Source of the DNA: Sedimentisphaerales bacterium
GTDB taxonomy: Bacteria; Planctomycetota; Phycisphaerae; Sedimentisphaerales; Anaerohalosphaeraceae
NCBI GenBank assembly: GCA_016930745.1
Contig: JAFGGE010000121.1
Location: 1 to 34,539 of the forward strand
DNA: 34,539 nucleotides
Direction of reading: 5' to 3'
Positions 1-6,891 of this stretch are shown piece by piece (the first letter of the stretch is position 1; each line of letters starts with the position of its first letter). The translations under genes and the position numbers were made by a program. The notes below the pieces were generated by a model. That model was not told the origin of the DNA and did not search any database. It was given only the letters and a program-made list of their open reading frames with translations.

Positions 1-2
1 AT

Positions 3-329
3 CTGCAGCGCTACGACTGGCCGGGCAATGTGCGCGAGCTGGAAAATGTGATGGAGCGGGCGGTCCTGTTGAGTAAAGGACCGATGATCGATGCGGAAGA
101 CCTGCCGCCTTATGTGCTTTCCAAAAGCGAATCGAAAAACATCTCCTATGACGGGATATGCCTCAAAGAAGCCCTGGGCCAGGCAGAAAAACGCATCCTT
201 TTGGCCGCTCTGGAAATCCACCACTGGAACCGACAGGCAACCGCCGAAGCCCTGCGAATCAACCGGACGACACTCTATAAAAAGATGAAGCACCACGGTC
301 TGGAAGATGGGCCGGAGGGGATGGGCTAA
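3..329 (+). CDS. Sigma-54-dependent transcriptional activator, C-terminal end (partial)
   Basis: The gene runs off the left edge; the frame is open from base 3. The visible part starts in the end of the AAA+ sigma-54 interaction domain, at the classic WPGNVREL motif followed by ENVMERAVLL. It ends with a Fis-type helix-turn-helix, where the segment EALRINRTTLYKKMKHHGL is the recognition region. Proteins of the NtrC family bind upstream enhancer sites and use ATP to open promoters bound by RNA polymerase with sigma-54. The sensory N-terminal domain lies outside the window, so the signal is unknown. The stop is TAA at 327-329. The next gene on the same strand begins about 300 bases later, behind a weak sigma-54-like site at 545-559. 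The family call is secure; the regulated genes are not known. Confidence 0.93.
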   Translation: MQRYDWPGNVRELENVMERAVLLSKGPMIDAEDLPPYVLSKSESKNISYDGICLKEALGQAEKRILLAALEIHHWNRQATAEALRINRTTLYKKMKHHGLEDGPEGMG

Positions 330-544
330 AAAAACCGGTTAGATGGTCTGTGTCCTCTTGGTGATTGCGCAAGTAATCTCATCAATTCTTCTAGGTCATC
401 TTACAGTCTATCTATCACAGAACCGAGATCGACACGGAAAAAAGCGGACAGTGACCTATTTTTTGGCCATGACCGGTAACGGGGATCGACACCGTATGGG
501 GTGGAGTCCAGGACGCCAATCTCCCCATGCAATGTAACTGTCTA

Positions 545-559
545 TGGCAATCCTTCCGC
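545..559 (+). promoter_or_regulatory. Possible sigma-54 (-24/-12) promoter
   Basis: The sequence TGGCAATCCTTCCGC has GG (546-547) and GC (558-559) separated by exactly 10 bases, as sigma-54 promoters require. The -24 half (TGGCA) is good; the -12 half is CCGC rather than TTGC. It lies about 75 bases before the start at 635 and just downstream of a sigma-54 activator gene. A chance match is quite possible. Confidence 0.22.
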
Positions 560-571
560 CTCGAAAAGCCA

Positions 572-600
572 TTGACATCGGCGGGGCTCTCGTGTTTATT
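572..600 (+). promoter_or_regulatory. Sigma-70-type promoter candidate for the URO-D-like gene
   Basis: A perfect -35 box TTGACA (572-577) is followed after 17 bases by TTTATT (595-600), which matches four of six consensus -10 positions. The start codon at 635 is 35 bases further on. It competes with the weaker sigma-54-like site just upstream. Confidence 0.4.
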
Positions 601-634
601 AAGGCATTCACAGCCTTTGCAGGAAAGGAAGGAC

Positions 635-1870
635 ATGAATTCACGAGAACGGGTACTGGCTTCGCTGAACCATCGGCAGCCCGATCGGGTCTGCATCGAT
701 TTTGGGGGACACCGCTCCTCCGGCATTATGGCGATCGTTTATGCCAAACTCAAGAAGGCCCTGGGCATCACCTCGGGCGATATCTATATCTATGATCTGA
801 TCCAGCAGTTGGCGATCGTCGAGCCGCCCGTGCAGGAGGCGTTCGGCGTGGACACCGTGGAGATGGGCCGGGCCTTTCTCACGGAAGACAAGGACTGGAA
901 GGATTGGATTCTGCCCGATGGCACCCCGTGTAAGATTCCCTTTTATATCAACCTGGAAAAGCGTGGGGACGACTGGATCCTGCTGGGCGATAAGGGGCAG
1001 GAACTGGCAATCCAGAAGAAGGGCTGTCTGTACTTTGAGCAGACCTATTGGCCAATGGCCGACCGGGATATCCGCGAGGATGATTTTTCCGATCTGGAGG
1101 AGCAGTTAGGGAATCATATGTGGGCCACAGCGCATCCCGGCGCTCACCTGCCGCTGGATGAGGCGGGATTGTCCGAGATGACGCAGCGGGCCAAAACACT
1201 GCGCGAATCGACGGACCGGGCGATCATCGGCCTGTTCGGAGGCAACATGTTCGAGGTGCCTCAGATGCTGTTGCGAATGGATAATTATCTGATGTACCTC
1301 GGGCTGTATCCCGAGCATGTCGAACGGCTCTCGGAAAAGCTTTGCTCGGTTTATCTGAACAATCTGGAAAAATGGCTTGGAGCGGTCGGTCCGTATATCG
1401 ATGTAATCCTCTTCGGCGACGACCTGGGCAGTCAGATGGGGCCTCTCATCTCCCCCCAGATGTACCGCCGCTTTTTTAAGCCCTATCATAAAAGGCTCTG
1501 GAACCGCGCCAGGGAACTGGCCGATGTCAAGGTGAACCTGCATTGCTGCGGCAGCGTGGCGCCGCTGCTGGACGACATCATCGACGCCGGGGCCGATGCG
1601 ATCAACCCGGTCCAGGTCGGCGCGCGAAATATGGATGCCCCGATGCTCAAGGAACGGTTCGGCGACCGGATTTGCCTCTGGGGCGGCGGCTGTGACACGC
1701 AAACCATCCTGCCCGATGCCACGCCGGAACAGATCGCCGAGCATGTCAAAAAACAGATCGATATTCTTCATCCCGGCGGCGGATTCGTTTTCCAGCAGGT
1801 ACACAACATCATGGCCAATGTCTCGCCTCAAAACATCATCGCCATGTTTGAAGCGGCAGGTAACAAGTGA
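635..1870 (+). CDS. Uroporphyrinogen decarboxylase family protein (corrinoid methyltransferase-like)
   Basis: The 411-aa product starts MNSRERVLASLNHRQPDRV, the usual opening of the URO-D/MtaA/CmuA family. I chose the ATG at 635 over upstream in-frame starts because AGGAAAGGAAGG lies directly before it and family members begin at this motif. The C-terminal half has LHCCGS (His303, Cys304, Cys305), then DAGADAINPVQ, and Cys353 in WGGGCDTQ. A His-x-Cys...Cys arrangement is the zinc site of methylcobamide:CoM methyltransferases in this superfamily. This favours a methyl-transfer role over haem synthesis, and no haem genes are nearby. The substrate cannot be read from the sequence. A small zinc-finger protein follows after 28 bases and a symporter after that, so a common transcript is likely. 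Confidence 0.85.
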   Translation: MNSRERVLASLNHRQPDRVCIDFGGHRSSGIMAIVYAKLKKALGITSGDIYIYDLIQQLAIVEPPVQEAFGVDTVEMGRAFLTEDKDWKDWILPDGTPCKIPFYINLEKRGDDWILLGDKGQELAIQKKGCLYFEQTYWPMADRDIREDDFSDLEEQLGNHMWATAHPGAHLPLDEAGLSEMTQRAKTLRESTDRAIIGLFGGNMFEVPQMLLRMDNYLMYLGLYPEHVERLSEKLCSVYLNNLEKWLGAVGPYIDVILFGDDLGSQMGPLISPQMYRRFFKPYHKRLWNRARELADVKVNLHCCGSVAPLLDDIIDAGADAINPVQVGARNMDAPMLKERFGDRICLWGGGCDTQTILPDATPEQIAEHVKKQIDILHPGGGFVFQQVHNIMANVSPQNIIAMFEAAGNK

Positions 1871-1898
1871 GATTTAATAGTACCAGAAGGAGTTAACT

Positions 1899-2279
1899 GT
1901 GAATTGTTTTAATCATTCCAACATTCCAGCCGTAGGTATCTGCAAATCATGCGGCAAAGGATTATGTAAGGATTGTCTTGTAGAAGTACCGGACGGCCTG
2001 GCATGCAAACAATCCTGCGAAGAGCGAGTGAGATATATAAACTTTCTGATCGACTCGAATAAACAAGTACTTACAGCGACCAGATTTCATGCTAAGAGTG
2101 CAACTATATTTCTTTTTGTGTTTGGTGGTTTTGTATTTCTTCTCGGTTTGATTCCATATTTGATTGTCGGCGAGAAAGGCACTCTCTTTCTTGCAGCCTT
2201 AGGATTCGTTTTCCTTGTTTTGGGACTCCTTCGCCTGAGAAAAAAGGGCAGTTTTCCTGTGCCGGATGACTCTCAATGA
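1899..2279 (+). CDS. Small B-box-like zinc-finger membrane protein
   Basis: This 126-aa protein starts at GTG 1899, preceded by a strong ribosome site (AGAAGGAG, 1885-1892). The N-terminus is cysteine/histidine-rich: Cys3, His6, CKSCGKGLCKDC and a further Cys pair, which resembles a B-box-type zinc finger. Two hydrophobic segments follow (about residues 68-92 and 95-112), then a short basic tail. Bacterial proteins of this shape are common but their role is unknown. It sits 28 bases after the URO-D-like gene and is probably co-transcribed with it. I cannot assign a function. Confidence 0.75.
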   Translation: MNCFNHSNIPAVGICKSCGKGLCKDCLVEVPDGLACKQSCEERVRYINFLIDSNKQVLTATRFHAKSATIFLFVFGGFVFLLGLIPYLIVGEKGTLFLAALGFVFLVLGLLRLRKKGSFPVPDDSQ

Positions 2280-2372
2280 TCTCTCTTTTTCGGTTTCAGA
2301 ATACAGGCACAATAGTATGGCCTCGATTATACAATTTTCTTTATCCAGCGTGCGTAACAGGATAATCCGCGA

Positions 2373-4169
2373 ATGCATACGATCGATTATCTCATCATCT
2401 TGCTGTACTTTGTCATCGTGATCGGGGTCGGCTTTTATTATCGCAAAGCCTCGGCAGGCGACCTGCAGGCCTATTTCCTCGGCTCCAACCGCATGCACTG
2501 GCTGGCCCTGGCGATGAGCGGCTCGGTCTCCAATTTCGACATCACCGGCACCATGTGGATCGTTTCGATCCTGTTCGTGCTGGGCATGCGCTCCATGTGG
2601 CACCACTGGATGTGGGGATTTTTAATGGGGGCGTTCTTCATGTCCTATATGGGGCCGTGGATCCGTCGCAGCCGGGTGATGACCGCCGCCGAATGGATGA
2701 AAACGCGATTTGGCGAAGGGCTCGACGGCCAGTTGGCCCGGATCGCCAGCGCGGTTATGTGCGTCTTTCTTGTGGTCGGCTTCATCGGGTACGCTTTCCA
2801 GGGTATCGGCAAGTTTGCCGCGATTTACCTTCCACTGGAACAACTGGCCGAACACACATCCCTGCCATGGCTGCAAAACCTCGTGACGCAATACGAACCG
2901 CCATGTCTGGCGGTCCTGATTATGGGCACGACCACTTTGTATGTGATCTTCGGCGGGCTGTTTGGCGTAGTCACCACCGATGTCATCCAAACAGTTATAC
3001 TCACCGTTGGCAGTATTATTATTGCCATCATCGCATGGGGATCGCTGACGCCGGATGCTTTAGCCGCTTTGCCATCCGGCTGGTCTTCGCTGTCGGTTCC
3101 CTGGCGCATGGATGATTTGGCGGGAACAGACCACGCCGAATTCCAGTTTTTCGGGGCCCTGGCGCTGGTCTGGGTGGCCAAGGGACTTCTTCTCAACATG
3201 GCCGGTCCCGGCCAGATGTATGACTGCCAGCGGTTCCTGGCCGCCCGCAACGATCGGGATGCCGCCAAGATCGGCGCTGCCTGGAGCCTGTTTTTGGTGG
3301 TGCGTTGGGCGATGACGGCCGGGATCGCGCTGCTGGCCCTGACCGGGGTGGCCGGCGTGGCCGATTCTGAACAGATCATGCCCGTGGTGTTACGGGATTA
3401 TCTGCCGGCCGGCGTCCGCGGGCTCGTGATCGCCGGGCTTTTGGCCGCCTTTATGTCCACCTTCAGCTCGACGATCAACAGCGGGGCTTCTTTTGTGGTT
3501 CGCGATCTGTGGCAGCCGTATTTCGGGAAAAACGCATCCATGAGGACAGCGGTTACCGTGAGCTATCTGTCGAATGTCATCCTTGTCGTTGTCGGGATGA
3601 GCATAGGCCTTCTGGCCGGGTCGATTGCGGAAATCTGGAACTGGATCATGATGTCGCTTACGGCAGGAGTGTTGATCCCCAATGTGCTCCGCTGGTATTG
3701 GTGGCGTATGAACGGCTGGGGATACACCATGGGGACCTTTGCAGGGATGGCGGCTTCTCTGGTCGTGCTGGGCTTTAAGGATCCTCTGCCCGTCTATGTG
3801 GTATTTCCTGTCGTCTGTGGAAGTTCGGCCTTGGCGACTGTGGTTTTTACGCTACTGACACCGCCTACAGATACGAGTGTACTGCTCCATTTCTATCAGA
3901 CCATCCGACCGTTTGGTTTATGGAAGCCGGTCCGTCAGCGATGTCCCCAGGTAAGGCGATTACGAGGAGAGAATGTCGGCCTGATCGGGCTTAATGTTCT
4001 ACTGGGAATGGTCACGATAGCCTGTATTTATCTGTGCCCGATGTATCTGGTAGGGCATTGGTATGAACAGGGGGGAATTTGCATTGGGATCGCTTTGGTT
4101 GCTGTAATTGTCCTTAAATTCACCTGGTACAACAATTTACCTACACCAGCGCCGGATCCAGAATCATGA
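2373..4169 (+). CDS. Sodium:solute symporter family (SSS) transporter
   Basis: The 598-aa protein is strongly hydrophobic, with about 13-15 membrane segments. It starts MHTIDYLIILLYFVIVIGVG, the usual first helix of SSS transporters. SGSVSNFDITGTMW corresponds to the unwound first core helix that helps form the sodium site, and FMSTFSSTINSGASFVVRDLW is the conserved TM8 region with its Ser/Thr-rich sodium ligands. These proteins import sugars, amino acids or other small solutes with sodium. The sequence does not identify the substrate. It is the third gene of a plus-strand run with a URO-D-like methyltransferase; uptake and demethylation of a methylated compound would fit, but this is inference. 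The start at ATG 2373 has a modest AGGATAA ribosome site. Confidence 0.9.
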   Translation: MHTIDYLIILLYFVIVIGVGFYYRKASAGDLQAYFLGSNRMHWLALAMSGSVSNFDITGTMWIVSILFVLGMRSMWHHWMWGFLMGAFFMSYMGPWIRRSRVMTAAEWMKTRFGEGLDGQLARIASAVMCVFLVVGFIGYAFQGIGKFAAIYLPLEQLAEHTSLPWLQNLVTQYEPPCLAVLIMGTTTLYVIFGGLFGVVTTDVIQTVILTVGSIIIAIIAWGSLTPDALAALPSGWSSLSVPWRMDDLAGTDHAEFQFFGALALVWVAKGLLLNMAGPGQMYDCQRFLAARNDRDAAKIGAAWSLFLVVRWAMTAGIALLALTGVAGVADSEQIMPVVLRDYLPAGVRGLVIAGLLAAFMSTFSSTINSGASFVVRDLWQPYFGKNASMRTAVTVSYLSNVILVVVGMSIGLLAGSIAEIWNWIMMSLTAGVLIPNVLRWYWWRMNGWGYTMGTFAGMAASLVVLGFKDPLPVYVVFPVVCGSSALATVVFTLLTPPTDTSVLLHFYQTIRPFGLWKPVRQRCPQVRRLRGENVGLIGLNVLLGMVTIACIYLCPMYLVGHWYEQGGICIGIALVAVIVLKFTWYNNLPTPAPDPES

Positions 4170-4290
4170 GGAAAAACGTGCTGGCCCTATGTAATTTGCT
4201 TGAAATCCACATTCCATCCCGGTACAGTATGGGCTTGATTCTTGCGGGCGGCACCAGCATTGCTCGTAACACCTTATCATGTAAGAAGTT

Positions 4291-4364
4291 GGCGGCGTAG
4301 CCAAGCGGCCTAAGGCGACGGTTTGCAAAACCGTTATTCGTGGGTTCGAATCCCACCGCCGCCT
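4291..4364 (+). tRNA. tRNA-Cys (GCA)
   Basis: A full cloverleaf can be folded. The acceptor stem pairs GGCGGCG (4291-4297) with CGCCGCC (4357-4363). The anticodon stem ACGGT/ACCGT encloses TTGCAAA, with anticodon GCA at 4325-4327. The T arm GTGGG-TTCGAAT-CCCAC lies at 4340-4356. The discriminator is T (U in the RNA), as expected for tRNA-Cys. The 3' CCA is not encoded. Confidence 0.97.
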
Positions 4365-4525
4365 GTGTTCACTCGTTTTCGCCTCGAAGCGCCCCAATTC
4401 GCGCCTCGAAAATTTATTGCTTTTCCCTTTGTCTGCACATCAATCGACCATTGAAAGAAATCGATCTTTTGAATATGATTGTGACGCGGTAACGTACGAA
4501 AAGTCTCTTTGTAAAGTGAGTTCTT

Positions 4526-5821
4526 ATGTTGCGAAATACGATATTTTACGCTGTGCTACTCCTAACAGGGATTCCTGTATCCGCCGCCGCTTCTGACTGG
4601 ACGGGTTTCCGCGGTCCCGGCTCACGAGGCATCAGTTCGGAGACGGGCCTGCCTGTCACCTGGAGCGAAACGGAGAATCTTGCATGGAAAACCCCTCTGC
4701 CGGGGCCGGGTTCGTCCGGACCCATTGTCCTGGGCGACAAGGTTTTCGTAACCTGCTACTCCGGTTATGGTTTGGATCCCCATACGCCCGGCGAACTGAG
4801 CCATCTCAAACGTCATCTTATATGCATTCGTACCGGCGACGGCACGATCCTCTGGGATAAGGCCATCCCCGCGGCGATGCCGGAGGATCCGTACAAGGCC
4901 ATGCTCCGTGAACATGGGTATGCCAGCCAGACTCCTGTAACGGATGGGGAACATCTTTATGTCTTTTTTGGCAAGACCGGCGTGCTCGCGTTTGATTTAG
5001 ATGGAAGACAACTCTGGCAACATTCCGTGGGTACGGGATCGGATAAGGCGCTCTGGGGTTCGGCATCCAGCCCGGCTCTCACCAAAAACATGGTCATTGT
5101 CAACGCCTGGGATGAAAGCAAGACACTCTACGCCCTCGATAAAAAAACGGGTAAGGAAATCTGGAAAAGGGATCTGTCCGAAACCGGCCTTACCTTCACG
5201 ACGCCGGTCCTGAACGAACGCGCCGATGGGGTTGTGGAGCTTGTTGTCTCATTGCCTTCGCAGGTTTGGGGACTCGATCCCGAGACGGGCCAAACCCTGT
5301 GGTTTGCGCGTACGGGCATCGATGACAGTATGATTCCCACCCCTGTGATTGTGGATGGGGTAGCTTATATTCATGGGGGCGGGCCCCGCAGTTTCGGCTC
5401 GCTGGCAGTCCGGACCGGCGGCACAGGCGATGTCACCAATACACATATTGTATGGTCGAGTAAAGAAGTCGCCAGTCCTCCCTCGCTGGTTGTTGCAGAG
5501 AACTTCTTATATTGGGTAAATGACAGCGGAAAGGCCTTTTGCATGAATGCCCAGACGGCGGAACTGCAATTTAGTGAACAACTGCCTGCGACCGGGCGAT
5601 TCGCGGTATATGCCTCTCCGGTAACGGCCGAAGGAAGGATTTACATTGTCACTCGAAAAAAGGGCACGATCGTCATTGCCGCCAAACCCCAGTTTCAGTT
5701 GGTCGCCCACAATATGCTGGCCTCGGATGAGAGCGATTGCAACGCCTCCCTTGCCGTCGGCAACAAATGCCTGTTCCTGCGATCTAACCGGTATCTCTAT
5801 TGCATTAAAAACGCCCTGTGA
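4526..5821 (+). CDS. Secreted PQQ-like beta-propeller repeat protein
   Basis: The 431-aa product has a signal peptide (MLRNTIFYAVLLLTGIPVSA, cleavage near residue 22). The mature start, DWTGFRGPGSRGIS, and the following GLPVTWSETENLAWKTPLPG are hallmarks of the PQQ-binding-like beta-propeller proteins abundant in planctomycetes. Later blades show recurring patterns such as ALDKKTGKEIWKRDL and GLDPETGQTLWFA, where each blade ends in a Trp motif. No catalytic residues of a quinoprotein dehydrogenase are evident, so it is probably a structural or binding propeller outside the cytoplasm. The ribosome site before ATG 4526 is weak. It is monocistronic, followed by mobile-element remnants. Confidence 0.87.
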   Translation: MLRNTIFYAVLLLTGIPVSAAASDWTGFRGPGSRGISSETGLPVTWSETENLAWKTPLPGPGSSGPIVLGDKVFVTCYSGYGLDPHTPGELSHLKRHLICIRTGDGTILWDKAIPAAMPEDPYKAMLREHGYASQTPVTDGEHLYVFFGKTGVLAFDLDGRQLWQHSVGTGSDKALWGSASSPALTKNMVIVNAWDESKTLYALDKKTGKEIWKRDLSETGLTFTTPVLNERADGVVELVVSLPSQVWGLDPETGQTLWFARTGIDDSMIPTPVIVDGVAYIHGGGPRSFGSLAVRTGGTGDVTNTHIVWSSKEVASPPSLVVAENFLYWVNDSGKAFCMNAQTAELQFSEQLPATGRFAVYASPVTAEGRIYIVTRKKGTIVIAAKPQFQLVAHNMLASDESDCNASLAVGNKCLFLRSNRYLYCIKNAL

Positions 5822-5861
5822 TGATCGCAGGAAATGGGGAGAAAGAGTAAAGAAGCATATT

Positions 5862-5887
5862 AAAAAAGATTCCTGACACCTTTTTTT
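5862..5887 (+). repeat. RAYT-type repeat, left arm of perfect 26-bp inverted pair
   Basis: This copy contains GATTCCTGACACC between an A6 and a T7 run. Its reverse complement is found base for base at 6631-6656. It can also fold on itself (AAAAAAG/CTTTTTT around 11 bases), so it may act as a weak terminator for the propeller gene 40 bases upstream. A tandem T7-ACCCC pattern continues to 5904. Confidence 0.8.
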
Positions 5888-6017
5888 ACCCCTTTTTTTA
5901 CCCCAGGTCCGAACCCATGCTTGCACAACCTCCAAAAAGCTCGCATAATTATGACTGATTCAGTGTCCAGGAACCCTGGGGTTCAACAAGAACTGCTCTC
6001 GTCGCCACAAGAGACAA

Positions 6018-6581
6018 ATGAGGGAAGGATCATACATCGTGTTCATTGATGAGACGGGGTTCATGCTTGAGCCACTGGTGCGAAGAACCTGGGCGCCCCG
6101 AGGCAAGACACCGGTAGTCCGAGTCACCAGCCCGCACGAACGAATATCAGCCATCGGAGCCATGACCTTAAGGAGGGTACCGATCCGCTTTGGGTTTGAA
6201 TTCTATTTACTGCGAGACAACTTGAATTTCAAGGGGTACTCAGTAGCTTCCTTTCTGACTTACCTGCGTAGAACGCTTCGCGGTGAAATCACCATAGTCT
6301 GGGATCAAATCAACATCCATAAGGCAGCCCGCGTGAAGGAATTCATATCACAACATACGGATGTGGAGGTCTTTGAATTTCCTCCCTATGCACCAGAGCT
6401 GAATCCCGTAGACTATGTGTGGTCTTATGTGAAGTACTCACGATTGGCCAACTACTGTCCTCAGAACCTATTGGAACTCCGTGAGACAATCACCGCGGAA
6501 CTCACTGCAGTGAAGATGAATCCCCGTCTGTTGAGGTCTCTGTTTTCTCGTACGGGCCTTGGGCTTGATGGTTTGGGATGA
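6018..6581 (+). pseudogene. IS630 family transposase, 5'-truncated (DDE domain only)
   Basis: The readable frame of 187 aa covers the whole DDE catalytic domain. The first acid is Asp in FIDETGF, followed by LVRRTWAPRGKTP; the second is Asp in VWDQINIHKA; the Glu is in YAPELNPVDYVW. All three match the IS630/Tc1-mariner superfamily. The N-terminal helix-turn-helix half (about 130-150 aa) is missing. In-frame stops occur at 5946 and 5952, and only about 115 bases separate the frame from a repeat at 5862-5904. The ATG at 6018 is probably an internal methionine, so the gene is most likely inactive. No terminal repeats of the element could be defined. The remnant sits between the two arms of a 26-bp inverted repeat. 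Confidence 0.85.
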
Positions 6582-6612
6582 TCTCTGCATCGCATGATCG
6601 TTGATCCGGAGG

Positions 6613-6656
6613 AAAAAAAGGTGTCAGGGGAAAAAAAGGTGTCAGGAATCTTTTTT
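6613..6656 (-). repeat. Tandem RAYT-type repeat, right arm of the inverted pair
   Basis: Two adjacent units carry A7 followed by GGTGTCAGG (6613-6630 and 6631-6656). The second is the exact reverse complement of 5862-5887. Read on the minus strand, this unit contains the last codons and the TGA stop (6644-6642) of the RAYT remnant, which shows that the repeat comes from the 3' end of that gene. Confidence 0.8.
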
Positions 6657-6840
6657 GGGTCTTCCTCTGGGTCGCAAAGTCGATTCCAATCCCAATATCC
6701 CGGCCGTTTCCTGCACCCATGGCCTGCTTCCATACGGACATCCCCGCTTGATACACTGTTTGATGTTTTCCTCCTGCGACGGATCCGCCGCCTGCACCAT
6801 CGACAGTCAGTCGGTCGGCAAGCGCTTGGGACCGGCGTCC
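6642..6840 (-). pseudogene. REP-associated tyrosine transposase (RAYT), C-terminal remnant
   Basis: Read on the minus strand, the frame ending at TGA 6644-6642 encodes CIKRGCPYGSRPW, then LGLESTLRPRGRPKKDS. The combination of a (K/R)RG-P-G-W segment with LGLEST-RPRGRP at the very end is the well-known C-terminus of RAYT (TnpA-REP, Y1 HUH superfamily) transposases. Only about 55 codons remain and an in-frame stop lies at 6809-6807. The catalytic HUH and Tyr regions are absent, so this is a dead fragment. RAYTs mobilise short REP-type repeats, and matching repeats lie on both sides of this fragment. Confidence 0.75.
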
Positions 6841-6861
6841 AGAACGATCTGTTTTTTTGCT

Positions 6862-6880
6862 CCCCTGACACCTTTTTTGG
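6862..6880 (+). repeat. Third RAYT-type repeat copy
   Basis: CCCCTGACACC followed by T6 is inverted relative to the unit at 6613-6630. The copy lies 12 bases beyond the stop codon of the minus-strand acyltransferase gene and on the broken 5' side of the RAYT remnant, so the remnant is flanked by inverted repeats. Confidence 0.7.
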
Positions 6881-6891
6881 AAAAGGCCGAT

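Larger units (their letters stand above)
330..634. other. Intergenic region with short repeats and promoter candidates
   Basis: No convincing gene is seen in these 305 bases. The 9-mer GATCGACAC occurs twice (427-435 and 484-492), and an A/T-rich stretch around 437-464 reads AAAAAAGCGGACAGTGACC followed by a T-run. This texture resembles degenerate REP-like repeats, but there is no exact match to the repeats at 5862-6880. Candidate promoters for the next gene are described separately. Confidence 0.4.

Noticed and set aside
1106..1831. A 241-codon minus-strand open frame
   Set aside because: It overlaps the URO-D-like gene, which has clear family motifs, and its own translation shows no known pattern.
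6461..6871. A 136-codon minus-strand open frame over the RAYT remnant
   Set aside because: The family-like C-terminus is read in another frame; this frame only passes through repeats and the end of the IS630 remnant on the opposite strand.
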